A stretch of DNA of 64,000 bases from Haloarcula halobia (GTDB taxonomy: Archaea; Halobacteriota; Halobacteria; Halobacteriales; Haloarculaceae): the NCBI RefSeq assembly GCF_029338255.1, contig NZ_CP119787.1, positions 2,232,001 through 2,296,000 of the forward strand, in the 5' to 3' direction. The translations under genes were made by a program, and so were the position numbers. The notes beneath the pieces were generated by a model that saw only the letters and a list, made by a program, of their open reading frames with translations, had not been told where the DNA came from and ran no database searches. Shown one piece after another: positions 32,394 through 40,107 of the stretch; position 1 is the stretch's first letter; each line of letters starts with the position of its first letter.

Positions 32394-33116
32394 TCAGACC
32401 GCCGGTTGGCCGGCCGCAGTATCGTCGAGCGGCTCGCCGGGGAGGTCCGTCTCCCGGATCCCCCGGCCGATGGCGTAGGCGGCGGCCACGTTGCCGTAGA
32501 ACCCCACGAACGGAACAAGTATGAGGCCGATGACGGTCAGAGCGATGGCGCCGCCGACGATCTGTGCGACCAGCGCGATGACGAGCGCGACGACCCACGC
32601 GGTGGCGTACGTGTCCGTCGTCCCCACCGCCCTGAGCACCGCGGGGGAGAACGCCGCCCGGACCGAGCCGGTGCGGGCGTAGACGGCGATGGCAGCGGGG
32701 AACAGGTAGAACGCGGCGACGAGTGCGAGCAGGGCGACGACACCGGTGGCGACCGCCAGGAGGACGCCGACGACGGCGAGCGAGTTCCCGCCCGACCCGC
32801 CGATACCGGTGCCGACGCTGACCGGAACGATCCACGCCACGGCGGCCACAGTGATGACGAGCGCCGGCACGAGGAAGTACACAAGCGAGATGGCGAAGGC
32901 GACGACGCCGTCGACGAGCAGGTCGGCCCACTCGTCGAAGGTCGGCGGTTTCGCGTCGTCGCCGGCCGCCACCTGCCGGACGACCCTGACGAGGTAGCCA
33001 TAGACGAGGAGTGTCGGCACGAAAAAGACCCCCAGGAGGCTCAGGACCCCGCCGACGAGGATGGTCTCTACGTTCTGTTCGCCGGTCCACGGATATCGTA
33101 TCGCGTCGTCTAGCAT
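32394..33116 (-). CDS. DUF4013 membrane protein, copy 1
   Basis: 240 residues, about five or six membrane helices (ILVGGVLSLLGVFFVPTLLV, GVVAFAISLVYFLVPALVIT and others). The family signature is the short soluble loop with KPPTFDEWADLLVDGVVAF, matching the DUF4013 P.W..l..dG pattern. Function unknown. It is probably the first gene of a unit with pelota. It is paralogous to the copy at 33327-34028, both ending with SHAIGEAIRE/YAIGRGIRE-type segments. Both are preceded by a short stretch resembling minus-strand gttgttgg. Confidence 0.85.
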   Translation of the reverse strand: MLDDAIRYPWTGEQNVETILVGGVLSLLGVFFVPTLLVYGYLVRVVRQVAAGDDAKPPTFDEWADLLVDGVVAFAISLVYFLVPALVITVAAVAWIVPVSVGTGIGGSGGNSLAVVGVLLAVATGVVALLALVAAFYLFPAAIAVYARTGSVRAAFSPAVLRAVGTTDTYATAWVVALVIALVAQIVGGAIALTVIGLILVPFVGFYGNVAAAYAIGRGIRETDLPGEPLDDTAAGQPAV

Positions 33117-33326
33117 TGGGAATCGACCACCGCTGTCGGCCGGGTCGGTCCGAGCGCGGGACAGCAGTACACCAACGATCGCCCGGCATCGTCATCAAGT
33201 TTATCCAACAACTTCGGACACGGCACGTTCGAATCGTTGAGCGGGCAGCGTCCGGGTACACCTACGGCTCGTCGACCACGGAAGAATGAGAGAACCGTCC
33301 GGACCGAGGCGTCGACCTGGCCCGTC

Positions 33327-34028
33327 TCAGACCGCGGCCTGGCCGGCGGTCGAGTCGGAGCCGTCCTCGAAGGCGGGCATCTCGCGGATGGCCTCGCCGA
33401 TGGCGTGGCTCCCGGCGAGGTTCGCGTAGAACGACACGAACGGGGCCAGGATGACGCCGATGACGACGGCGTTGAGCACGCTGATGACCACGCCGCTCAG
33501 GATGGCGATACCGAACGCCACCAGCCAGCCGGTCGCGTAGGTGCGGCTGAACAGCATCGGGCGCAGTTCGCCGTACGAGAACGCCGCGCCGATGCTGTCG
33601 TTACGGGCGAAGGCAACGACGGCGGCCGGCAGCACGTACGCGAGCGCCAGCGAGACGACGAACAGGACCAGCGACGCCACGAGGAAGATGAGCCCCGCGG
33701 CGAGGCCGCCGACCGCGCTGTCGCCGCCGAGGCCGAGAGAGGCGCCACTCGCTATCACCGCCACGAGGGCGATGATAGCGGGGACGAGCGCGTAGACGAA
33801 CCCGATGACGAACACCTTCAGCCCGTCGGTGAGCAACTCGCCCCACTCGTCGAACTCCGGCGGTTCATCCTCGCCGTCCATGACCATCCGGAGCGCCCGG
33901 ACGATGTAGCCCATGACGAAGAACGTCGGGACGAGCAAGAAGCTAAAGAGCAGCAAGAGACCGCCGATAGCGATGTTCTTGATCGCGCTGTCACCGTTTC
34001 GTGGATAGTTGAGTGCTTCTTGGAACAT
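33327..34028 (-). CDS. DUF4013 membrane protein, copy 2
   Basis: 233 residues with the same topology as copy 1: NIAIGGLLLLFSFLLVPTFF, then EPPEFDEWGELLTDGLKVFV as the DUF4013 signature, several long hydrophobic helices and a conserved ending NLAGSHAIGEAIREM. The likely TATA box (minus-strand GTTATATACT, 34124-34133) is about 100 bases before the ATG, giving a leader of about 70 bases. That is unusual in this window, where most transcripts look leaderless. Function unknown; tandem copies separated by 210 bases suggest local duplication and divergence. Confidence 0.85.
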   Translation of the reverse strand: MFQEALNYPRNGDSAIKNIAIGGLLLLFSFLLVPTFFVMGYIVRALRMVMDGEDEPPEFDEWGELLTDGLKVFVIGFVYALVPAIIALVAVIASGASLGLGGDSAVGGLAAGLIFLVASLVLFVVSLALAYVLPAAVVAFARNDSIGAAFSYGELRPMLFSRTYATGWLVAFGIAILSGVVISVLNAVVIGVILAPFVSFYANLAGSHAIGEAIREMPAFEDGSDSTAGQAAV

Positions 34029-34123
34029 TGTGATCCTCCAGTGGGTTCGGGATGCCAGGGTACCGGGAACTCGTCGCTCCGCAGCTACCTCGTGGTACCT
34101 TCATTCTTCTAGTACGACCAACA

Positions 34124-34133
34124 AGTATATAAC
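34124..34133 (-). promoter_or_regulatory. TATA box for DUF4013 copy 2, with long leader
   Basis: Minus-strand GTTATATACT. The distance to the start at 34028 is about 96-105 bases, so an untranslated leader of about 70 bases is implied. Confidence 0.45.
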
Positions 34134-34194
34134 GGTACGTATCAGGTGAGTGTCAGTATCACGCTACAGCATGGCGGCCGTCGCGGGGGTCCGA

Positions 34195-36318
34195 TCAGTC
34201 GTCGACCATCCGACTCCCGCCGGGCGGGAGGAACTCCTGGATCCGGTCGGGGCTGGCGACCTTCCGGACGAACGTCTCGTCGGCAAAGCGGGACTTGAAC
34301 TCCCGGTAGAGTCGCTTGGCGATGTCGTTCTGGGCGTACTGGCCCGGTTCGACGGTGATGCTCGTCGCCGCCTGCGGACGGATGGCGGTCGGCGGGCCGC
34401 CGACGACCCGCGTCTCGTCCTCGCAGGTGATGCCGACGGCGACGCCGACTTCGGTGTCCTCGAAGTAGGTCCGGTCGCCCCGGATGGCGAACCCGCCTTT
34501 CTCCAGGTACTCGCCGCTCTCGGGGGTCTTCGAGACCTGGTCTTTCTCGACCATGTAGACGTCGCCGGCGAACGTCCCGTCCTTCCAGACCGAGGAGTAC
34601 GAGACGGCGAACTGTGCGGCCTCCCGGAGCGACGAGTCGGGGAAGTCGACGTCCTTCGAGGGTTCGCTCGGACCCGTGGCCTTCAGCACGGTCACCGGGC
34701 CGCCGTGGGCCTGCGCGTGAAAGAACTTGTCACCGCGTTCGAGGTACTTCTTGACGAGTTGCTCGTTCTCGTCGGCGTCCCGGCCGCCGATGACCAGGAA
34801 GCCATCGGAGGTGTGGAACCAGCGGAACTGTTCGTACCACTGCTCGGTCTGGCGGACCGGTATCGAGGGTTCCGCGAGCCAGTCGGTCGGTTCGTCGTCG
34901 TCGGCCGCCTCGTCCGGTTCCGCCTCCCCGTCGTCTGCCTCCCAGGCGTCACGACGGTCCTTGACGTCGGCGAGGTCCTCACGCGTGTCCTCGATGGCGG
35001 CCATCGCGCCTTCCTTCTTCGACTCGATGCGCTTTGCCTCCTGGTAGAGGCGGTCGGCGTTCTTCTCGACGCCCGTCGACGCGTCGACGGTCACCTGGGT
35101 GCCGCCGATCTCCAGCGTGACCGTCCCCTCGCTGCCGTCGACGTCGACGACGGCCTCTGCGGCGGCGATACTACGGTCGGCCCCCTCCCGGAACGTCTGT
35201 CGAATCTCGTCCCAGGACACGTCGTCGGCCCTGGCGGCCTGGACGGTCGAGAGCACCTCGTCGACCAGGTCGTAGCGGGCATAGAGCAGCTCGGCCTTCT
35301 CGCGTTCGGCCTCGGCGTCGGCCTCGAAGTCCTCGATGGCCTGCTCCTGCTGGCGGATGATGTGCTCGTGCTTCTGTATCTCGGACTCGAAGTCCGGCCG
35401 TTTCGCCTCGCCGCCCTCGACCTCGCTCTCGCGCTGGACGTGGAAGAAGTAGTCGTCCAGCGCCGCGTTGAACGCGTCGTAGGGTTCGCTGTGGAGATGT
35501 TCGTACTCGACTAGCGGGACCGGCGTGACGTCTACCCGACGGCGCGACTCCTCGTCCTCTCCGGTCGACTCGTAGTAGACGCGCGGGTCGAGGTTCCCCT
35601 CCCGCAACTGTGTCGAGAGGTCGGTGACGACCTCGTAGAGCCGTTCGAGCTGCTCGTCGGTGACCTCGTCGACGGCGACGTTGTACTCGATGTCGGCCCG
35701 CGAACAGAGCTCCTCGCCGTAGAGGCCGCCGAAGTTCAGCTGGGTCGCCAGCGTCCGCACCAGGTCGGCGTCGGAGTCGCGGATGCGTGCGACGAACCCC
35801 TCGTAGTCGACTGTCAGCGGGTTGAACCGCGCCGAGGGGAACTCGTAGGCCGCGCCGGGCGCGACGGTCCGGGACTTCAGGCGGACCGTCTCCAGCGAGT
35901 CGACGACGTCGCCGTACTCGTCTACCACTGCGACGTTCCCGTCGCCGAACAGCTCCGCGACGATGGTCGTCGACCCGTCCGCCCGGTCGAACTCCAGTTC
36001 GATGATGCGGTCGAACTCGAACTGCTCGACGCGGACGAGGTCGGCCCCCGAGAGCCGGTTTCGCAGCATCATCGCGAAGTCGGGCGGGCGCCCCGGTGCG
36101 TCCGGCACGTGGTCTGGCGCGACCACGTGAGCGCGCTTGACCTCGCCGAGCTCGATGACGAACTCGACGCGCCCGCGGTCGAAGTCGCGCAGCTTCAGCC
36201 TGACGAGGTCGTCGTCGGCATAGAGGTACGCCTTGTCGAGTTTCGCGCCCTCGTAGGCCCCGAGTTCCGTCTCGAGCGCCGCGAGGTCGACGCTCGTCAG
36301 CTCCCGCTTGTGGTCCAT
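34195..36318 (-). CDS. rqcH: RqcH/NEMF family ribosome quality-control factor
   Basis: 707 residues. RqcH (Rqc2/NEMF) binds peptidyl-tRNA on split large subunits and adds Ala tails to stalled peptides. The NFACT-N domain starts MDHKRELTSVDLAALETELG and holds the conserved Asp-Arg pair (D103-R104 in EFDRIIELEF). A long coiled coil (about 305-450, EIQKHEHIIRQQEQAIEDF and IESKKEGAMAAIEDTREDLA) follows, then the NFACT-R domain with WFHTSDGFLVIGGRDADENE and GDKFFHAQAHGGPV. Length is right for archaea. It is 37 bases downstream of the FAD oxidoreductase gene on the same strand. Confidence 0.95.
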   Translation of the reverse strand: MDHKRELTSVDLAALETELGAYEGAKLDKAYLYADDDLVRLKLRDFDRGRVEFVIELGEVKRAHVVAPDHVPDAPGRPPDFAMMLRNRLSGADLVRVEQFEFDRIIELEFDRADGSTTIVAELFGDGNVAVVDEYGDVVDSLETVRLKSRTVAPGAAYEFPSARFNPLTVDYEGFVARIRDSDADLVRTLATQLNFGGLYGEELCSRADIEYNVAVDEVTDEQLERLYEVVTDLSTQLREGNLDPRVYYESTGEDEESRRRVDVTPVPLVEYEHLHSEPYDAFNAALDDYFFHVQRESEVEGGEAKRPDFESEIQKHEHIIRQQEQAIEDFEADAEAEREKAELLYARYDLVDEVLSTVQAARADDVSWDEIRQTFREGADRSIAAAEAVVDVDGSEGTVTLEIGGTQVTVDASTGVEKNADRLYQEAKRIESKKEGAMAAIEDTREDLADVKDRRDAWEADDGEAEPDEAADDDEPTDWLAEPSIPVRQTEQWYEQFRWFHTSDGFLVIGGRDADENEQLVKKYLERGDKFFHAQAHGGPVTVLKATGPSEPSKDVDFPDSSLREAAQFAVSYSSVWKDGTFAGDVYMVEKDQVSKTPESGEYLEKGGFAIRGDRTYFEDTEVGVAVGITCEDETRVVGGPPTAIRPQAATSITVEPGQYAQNDIAKRLYREFKSRFADETFVRKVASPDRIQEFLPPGGSRMVDD

Positions 36319-36355
36319 GTCGGTGGCTGACGGCCCCGACCCAAAGGCGTTCCGT

Positions 36356-37387
36356 TCAGCGCCCGGCGATGTCCACAGCGACGTCGAGACCGCTACGGAG
36401 CGCCGCGTGGATGCGGCCCGCCCCGGCGACCCAGTCGCCCGCGAAGTACAGGTCGTGGTCTCGAGCGCCCGCGAGCGCGTCGTGGTCGACCTCCCCCTCC
36501 GGTTGCGAGTAGCGCCAGTGCTGGTAGTCCGTCCAGTCGGGGTCGGCCACCCGGTCGTCGCCCACCAGCGCGGCCGCCCGCTCGGCGATGGTCTCGACCA
36601 GCGCCTCGGGGTGTCGGTCGTAGTTCGCGACGGACCACGGTTCGTTCATCTGCACGACGAGGAGCGACTCGCCGTCCGGGACGTGCCCGCGCTTGCACTC
36701 CTCGCGCGAGACCCACCCGACGTCGTGGGCCTTGTCGCGGTTGACCGCGCCGTACCACGGGACGTCGAGTTCGAAGTCGAAGTGCAGGACGCCGGCGACG
36801 ACGGTCCGGTAGGGTACCGACGCGACGGTCTGTCTGAGCGCGCGGCAGTCGTCGTGGTCCCACGACGCCTGGCCCAGGAGATCGGCCGTCTGTGGCGCCG
36901 GCGGGGTAAGGAGGAGGGCGTCGTAGGCCCCGTGGTCGGTCCCCTCGCTGTCGAGGACCCGCCAGCCATCGGCCAGCCTGTCGATCACCTCGACGCGAAC
37001 GCCGTTCTCGACCGTGGCGTCCGTCGCACCGAACAGCCGCTTGGCAAGTTGCGTGATGCCGGCCTCGTAGGTCCACTTGTGTTCGTCCGCGTCGCGGCCG
37101 GGGACGATGTCGCCGTCGGCCTCGAAGGTGTAGACCGGTTCCGCGATGTCCACGAGGCCGTCGGTCGACAGGTCCTCGGTGACGAGTTCGGTCACCCGGT
37201 CGTCGCCCGGCTTGAGGTAGTTGGCGCCGTACTCGTAGACGCAGTCGTCCGTCCTGCGGGTCGCCGCCCGCCCACAGACGCCCCGGCTCTTCTCGAAGAC
37301 GGTCACATCGATGGGGTCGTCCCGGAGGGCGTACGTCGCCGCGGCACCTGCTGCGCCGGCGCCGACGACCGCCAGTCGCTCGGTCAT
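36356..37387 (-). CDS. FAD-dependent oxidoreductase (renalase-like)
   Basis: 343 residues. The N-terminal dinucleotide fold is clear: LAVVGAGAAGAAATYAL (GxGxxG) and VTVFEKSRGVCGRAATRR (the acidic ribose-binding end plus the GGR-like motif). The C-terminal FAD motif is LYFAGDWVAGAGRIHAALRS. The middle HWRYSQPEGE matches the renalase/amine-oxidase-like W.Y..P motif. Probably an oxidase or dehydrogenase of amines or NAD(P)H isomers; the substrate is unknown. It lies between the MBL hydrolase (51-base gap) and rqcH (37-base gap) and may share their transcript. Confidence 0.9.
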   Translation of the reverse strand: MTERLAVVGAGAAGAAATYALRDDPIDVTVFEKSRGVCGRAATRRTDDCVYEYGANYLKPGDDRVTELVTEDLSTDGLVDIAEPVYTFEADGDIVPGRDADEHKWTYEAGITQLAKRLFGATDATVENGVRVEVIDRLADGWRVLDSEGTDHGAYDALLLTPPAPQTADLLGQASWDHDDCRALRQTVASVPYRTVVAGVLHFDFELDVPWYGAVNRDKAHDVGWVSREECKRGHVPDGESLLVVQMNEPWSVANYDRHPEALVETIAERAAALVGDDRVADPDWTDYQHWRYSQPEGEVDHDALAGARDHDLYFAGDWVAGAGRIHAALRSGLDVAVDIAGR

Positions 37388-37438
37388 GGAAGCTGCCAGA
37401 CGCGCTGCGAGTAAAAATCCACCCCCAAACGAGCGGAG

Positions 37439-38149
37439 TCAGTGCTCGCTCGCCAGTGCCTCGAGAGCCTCGAACCCACCGACAGAGAGCGGGTCGCCGT
37501 GGCCCATGGCAGCCACCTCAAAAGGCGGGATCCGCGCGGCCAGCTCGACGACGCTGGCCCGAAGTTCGACCATGTCGTAGGAGTCGAACCGAATCGGCGT
37601 CGTCAGGCCCCCGTCGTCTTCCCAGACCAGGTCGCCCAGGAACGCCGCTTCGACGTCCGGGTGGTAGTAGACGACGTGTCCGGGGTTGTGCCCCGGGGTG
37701 GTGTAGGCCGTGAAGCGACCGATTTCGTCCCCGTCGTGGACGGGGTAGCGGTCGAGGTCCGGCAGGGGGAACAGGTGTCGCGTGACCCGGTGGAACAGGC
37801 CCTTGTGGTGGAGCCAGGCCGGGTTGGCGTCCCCGTTGAGCAGGTCCAAATCCGCCGTCCCGACGTACACCGGCCCGTCGAACTCGGGGACCAGCCGGTT
37901 CAGCCCCCCGACGTGGTCCAGATCGTAGTGGGTGATCAGCACTCTGTCGAGGTCCGCGGGCGCGTAGCCGGCAGCCGCCAGCTCGTCGACGATGGTCGGT
38001 TCGTTCCACCACAGCCCCGCGTCGACGAGGGTGAGGTCGCCGTCCCCGTCGCCCACGGCCGTCTCGTCGACCAGGTAGGCGTTCGACGCGAGTGGGGGAA
38101 TCAGGCCGAGCTCGAGCAGCCAGATGCCGTCGCGAAGCCGACGCACCAT
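37439..38149 (-). CDS. Metallo-beta-lactamase-fold hydrolase
   Basis: 236 residues. Zinc motif VLITHYDLDHVGGLNRL (HxDxDH), then WLHHKGLFHRVTRHL, YTTPGHNPGHVVYYHPDVEA, which supplies the next metal His, FLGDLVWED with the bridging Asp, and VAAMGHGDPL with the last His. It is a glyoxalase II/quorum-lactonase-type hydrolase, but the exact substrate cannot be inferred. First gene of a possible unit with the FAD oxidoreductase and rqcH. It is divergent from the PQQ-propeller gene, sharing a 102-base promoter region. Confidence 0.9.
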   Translation of the reverse strand: MVRRLRDGIWLLELGLIPPLASNAYLVDETAVGDGDGDLTLVDAGLWWNEPTIVDELAAAGYAPADLDRVLITHYDLDHVGGLNRLVPEFDGPVYVGTADLDLLNGDANPAWLHHKGLFHRVTRHLFPLPDLDRYPVHDGDEIGRFTAYTTPGHNPGHVVYYHPDVEAAFLGDLVWEDDGGLTTPIRFDSYDMVELRASVVELAARIPPFEVAAMGHGDPLSVGGFEALEALASEH

Positions 38150-38251
38150 ACCGGGGAGAGGGGACTGAGCGGGAAAACCCTGCGGGTCTGCCGCCGAACG
38201 GCCCGCAGTGTCGCCACAAGATTCTTTCCACGTCGCTGAGAGTTCCGGTGC

Positions 38252-39532
38252 GTGTCCCCCGCAGATACCCCTCCACCCCAGCCCGGCCCTTCCTCGGCCG
38301 ATCCAGTACCGCCGGAGTCGAGCGGTCGCGACACGTCGCGCCGCAGGTTCCTCGCGACGGCCGGTGTGGCGGCCGCCACGGCAGCACTGTCCGGGTGCAG
38401 CGCCCTCGCCCCTGACTCAGGAACGGCGCCGTTCCACGACGGCGACTGGCACTCCTTCGCCAACGGCCCGACGAACCCGAGCCGGGTCCCCGGCGGCGCG
38501 CCGGAAGCCGGCGAGACAGACGTTCTCGCCGGCGCGAGCTGGCCCTACGCGCCCCCGGCCGTCCACGACGGGATCGCGTACTTCGCGAGCGAGCGCGACG
38601 TCGTCGCCGTCACCGTCGACGGAGACGAGCTGTGGTCCCAGTCCCTGCAGAGCGAGCTGTCCGGCACCCTCGCGGTCGACCCGGAACGCGCCCGACTCTA
38701 CGTCCCGACGCGGGTCGCCCCCACGGCGAGCGGTCCGGACCCCACACCGGCGCTCGTCGCCGTCCTCTCGCTCGCCGACGGGAGCGCCCGGGACCGGTAC
38801 CGCGTCGGCACGCGCCGGACGTACGGTGTCACCGTCGCCGACGGCGCCGTCTACGTCCGGAGCGCGACGGCCTGTGTGAAGCTGGCCCCCGACGGCACCG
38901 AACGCTGGCGGCGCCCGCTCGACCCGCTCGTCTACGACGCGTACAACCTCGGCGACGACACCGCTACGCAGGTCGCCCCCGCAGTGACCGGCAACGGCGT
39001 CTACGTCCCCGACCGTGACGCGCTGGTGAAACTGGATCCGGCGTCGGGCCGGGAGCGCTGGCGCGTCGGCGTCGACACGGCGTACGCGGCACCGGTCGTC
39101 ACCGACGACGGCGGGGTGGTCCAGACCGGCCACGAAGAGACCGTCGCCGTCGACCCCGGCGGCGAGGAGCGCTGGCGCCGCTCGCTCGGGACCCGCGCCG
39201 CGGCCGCGGCGGCCGACGACGTCGTCTACGTCGTTCCCGGTGACATCCACGAGCTCGACCTGGCGACCGGCGAGACGAACTGGCGAGCACACGTCCCCAG
39301 CGAGGGGACTGCCGCGCCCGTCGTGACCGACGAGTCGGTGCTCGTCGTGTCGGGCGACGTCCGCGCGTTCCGCCGGGAGGTCGGCGGCCTGTTCGAACCG
39401 GACCGCCTGCGTTGGCAGACCAGCTCGGTCCACGCCCACGAATACGTCTCGCCGGTGGTCGCAGCAGGGCGAGCGCTCGTCGTAGGGCCGATGGGGCTCC
39501 AGGTCCTCCGCCCGGGCTCGGCGGAACCCTGA
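38252..39532 (+). CDS. Tat-exported PQQ-like beta-propeller lipoprotein
   Basis: 426 residues from a GTG start. Tat signal SRRRFLATAGVAAATAALSG with lipobox LSGC (C49), so it is anchored outside the membrane. The rest is a beta-propeller of PQQ/BamB-like blades; recurring units such as DGIAYFASERDVVAVTVDGD, GTERWRRPLDP, GRERWRVGVDT and GEERWRRSLGT show the W-rich repeat. No PQQ-dehydrogenase catalytic disulfide or Ca site is visible, so it is probably a structural or binding propeller. The N-terminal tail before the Arg pair is long (about 29 residues), as in many haloarchaeal Tat substrates. Confidence 0.88.
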   Translation: MSPADTPPPQPGPSSADPVPPESSGRDTSRRRFLATAGVAAATAALSGCSALAPDSGTAPFHDGDWHSFANGPTNPSRVPGGAPEAGETDVLAGASWPYAPPAVHDGIAYFASERDVVAVTVDGDELWSQSLQSELSGTLAVDPERARLYVPTRVAPTASGPDPTPALVAVLSLADGSARDRYRVGTRRTYGVTVADGAVYVRSATACVKLAPDGTERWRRPLDPLVYDAYNLGDDTATQVAPAVTGNGVYVPDRDALVKLDPASGRERWRVGVDTAYAAPVVTDDGGVVQTGHEETVAVDPGGEERWRRSLGTRAAAAAADDVVYVVPGDIHELDLATGETNWRAHVPSEGTAAPVVTDESVLVVSGDVRAFRREVGGLFEPDRLRWQTSSVHAHEYVSPVVAAGRALVVGPMGLQVLRPGSAEP

Positions 39533-39556
39533 GTCGGCGCGGCGCTCGAAACGCAG

Positions 39557-39955
39557 TTGTCCCGAACGACCCAAGACCGGATCGTGAGCCGACTCGACCT
39601 CGTGGCGGGACTGCTCTGTCTGGGCGGCGTCGCGGTGGCTGGAGCGCTGGCCGGGCCCGGCACGCTCGCGGCGACTCCCGGGCGAGCGGTCTTCGCTGGC
39701 GGCCTGGGGCTCGCCGGGTGCCTCTTTCTGGTCGCGTCGACGGAGCGGGCCGTCCGGGTGGGGAGCCGACGGGTAGAACGCTACGCGGTGAGCGCGCTCG
39801 GCGACGCGGCCGTCGGCGTCGCGATACTCGGCGGGCTGGCGAGGGTTCCACCAGGCGCGTCCGGCCTGGCCTACACGCTGCTGGTCGTCCTGGGCGGGGC
39901 CAGCGCCGTGCTCTTCGGCGTCGTGGGGCTGGCCGAGAAGTCGGGCCGCCTGTAG
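39557..39955 (+). CDS. Four-helix membrane protein of unknown function
   Basis: 132 residues from a TTG start, or 123 from a GTG at 39584 (SRLDLVAGLLC). I do not recognise a family. It has four hydrophobic segments (LVAGLLCLGGVAVAGALAG, AVFAGGLGLAGCLFLVAS, AVGVAILGGL and LLVVLGGASAVLFGVVGLA) with a short basic loop between the second and third. It begins 24 bases after the propeller gene stop and is probably co-transcribed with it. Small membrane proteins following a lipoprotein gene are common in haloarchaea and tell little about role. Confidence 0.7.
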   Translation: MSRTTQDRIVSRLDLVAGLLCLGGVAVAGALAGPGTLAATPGRAVFAGGLGLAGCLFLVASTERAVRVGSRRVERYAVSALGDAAVGVAILGGLARVPPGASGLAYTLLVVLGGASAVLFGVVGLAEKSGRL

Positions 39956-39974
39956 TCGGCCGGTCGTCGGACAG

Positions 39975-40007
39975 TCAGTCCAACCGCTTCGAGACGTACG
40001 GTCCGTC
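39975..40007 (-). repeat. Duplicated tail of elp3
   Basis: On the minus strand this segment reads DGPYVSKRLD plus a stop codon, against DGPYVSKQLG plus stop at the true elp3 end (40108-40140). It lies 100 bases beyond the real stop, with the hairpin at 40031-40055 in between. Confidence 0.75.
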
Positions 40008-40017
40008 CGTGCTCCAC

Positions 40018-40066
40018 CTTTTTCATCTTCGGGTCGCTCGCCGCGCTCGCGACCCTCATCGAAAAA
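40018..40066. terminator. Strong bidirectional terminator-like hairpin between convergent genes
   Basis: GGGTCGC (40031-40037), an 11-base loop and GCGACCC (40049-40055) form a perfect stem. It is flanked by a T-run ending at 40023 and an A-run at 40062-40066, so transcripts from either side end in U-rich sequence. It lies between the membrane-protein gene and elp3. Confidence 0.6.
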
Positions 40067-40107
40067 TCTGGACCAAAAACACGGCTCTCACTCCGTTCGA
40101 GCCGGTC

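Noticed and set aside
33224-33240. tRNA-like T-arm sequence gttcgaatc
   Set aside because: No matching acceptor, D or anticodon stems nearby. No other tRNA-like cloverleaf was found.
36318-37439. Three-gene operon MBL-FAD oxidoreductase-rqcH as a functional ribosome quality-control unit
   Set aside because: Spacing allows co-transcription, but the two enzymes have no known link to stalled ribosomes, so I did not claim a pathway.
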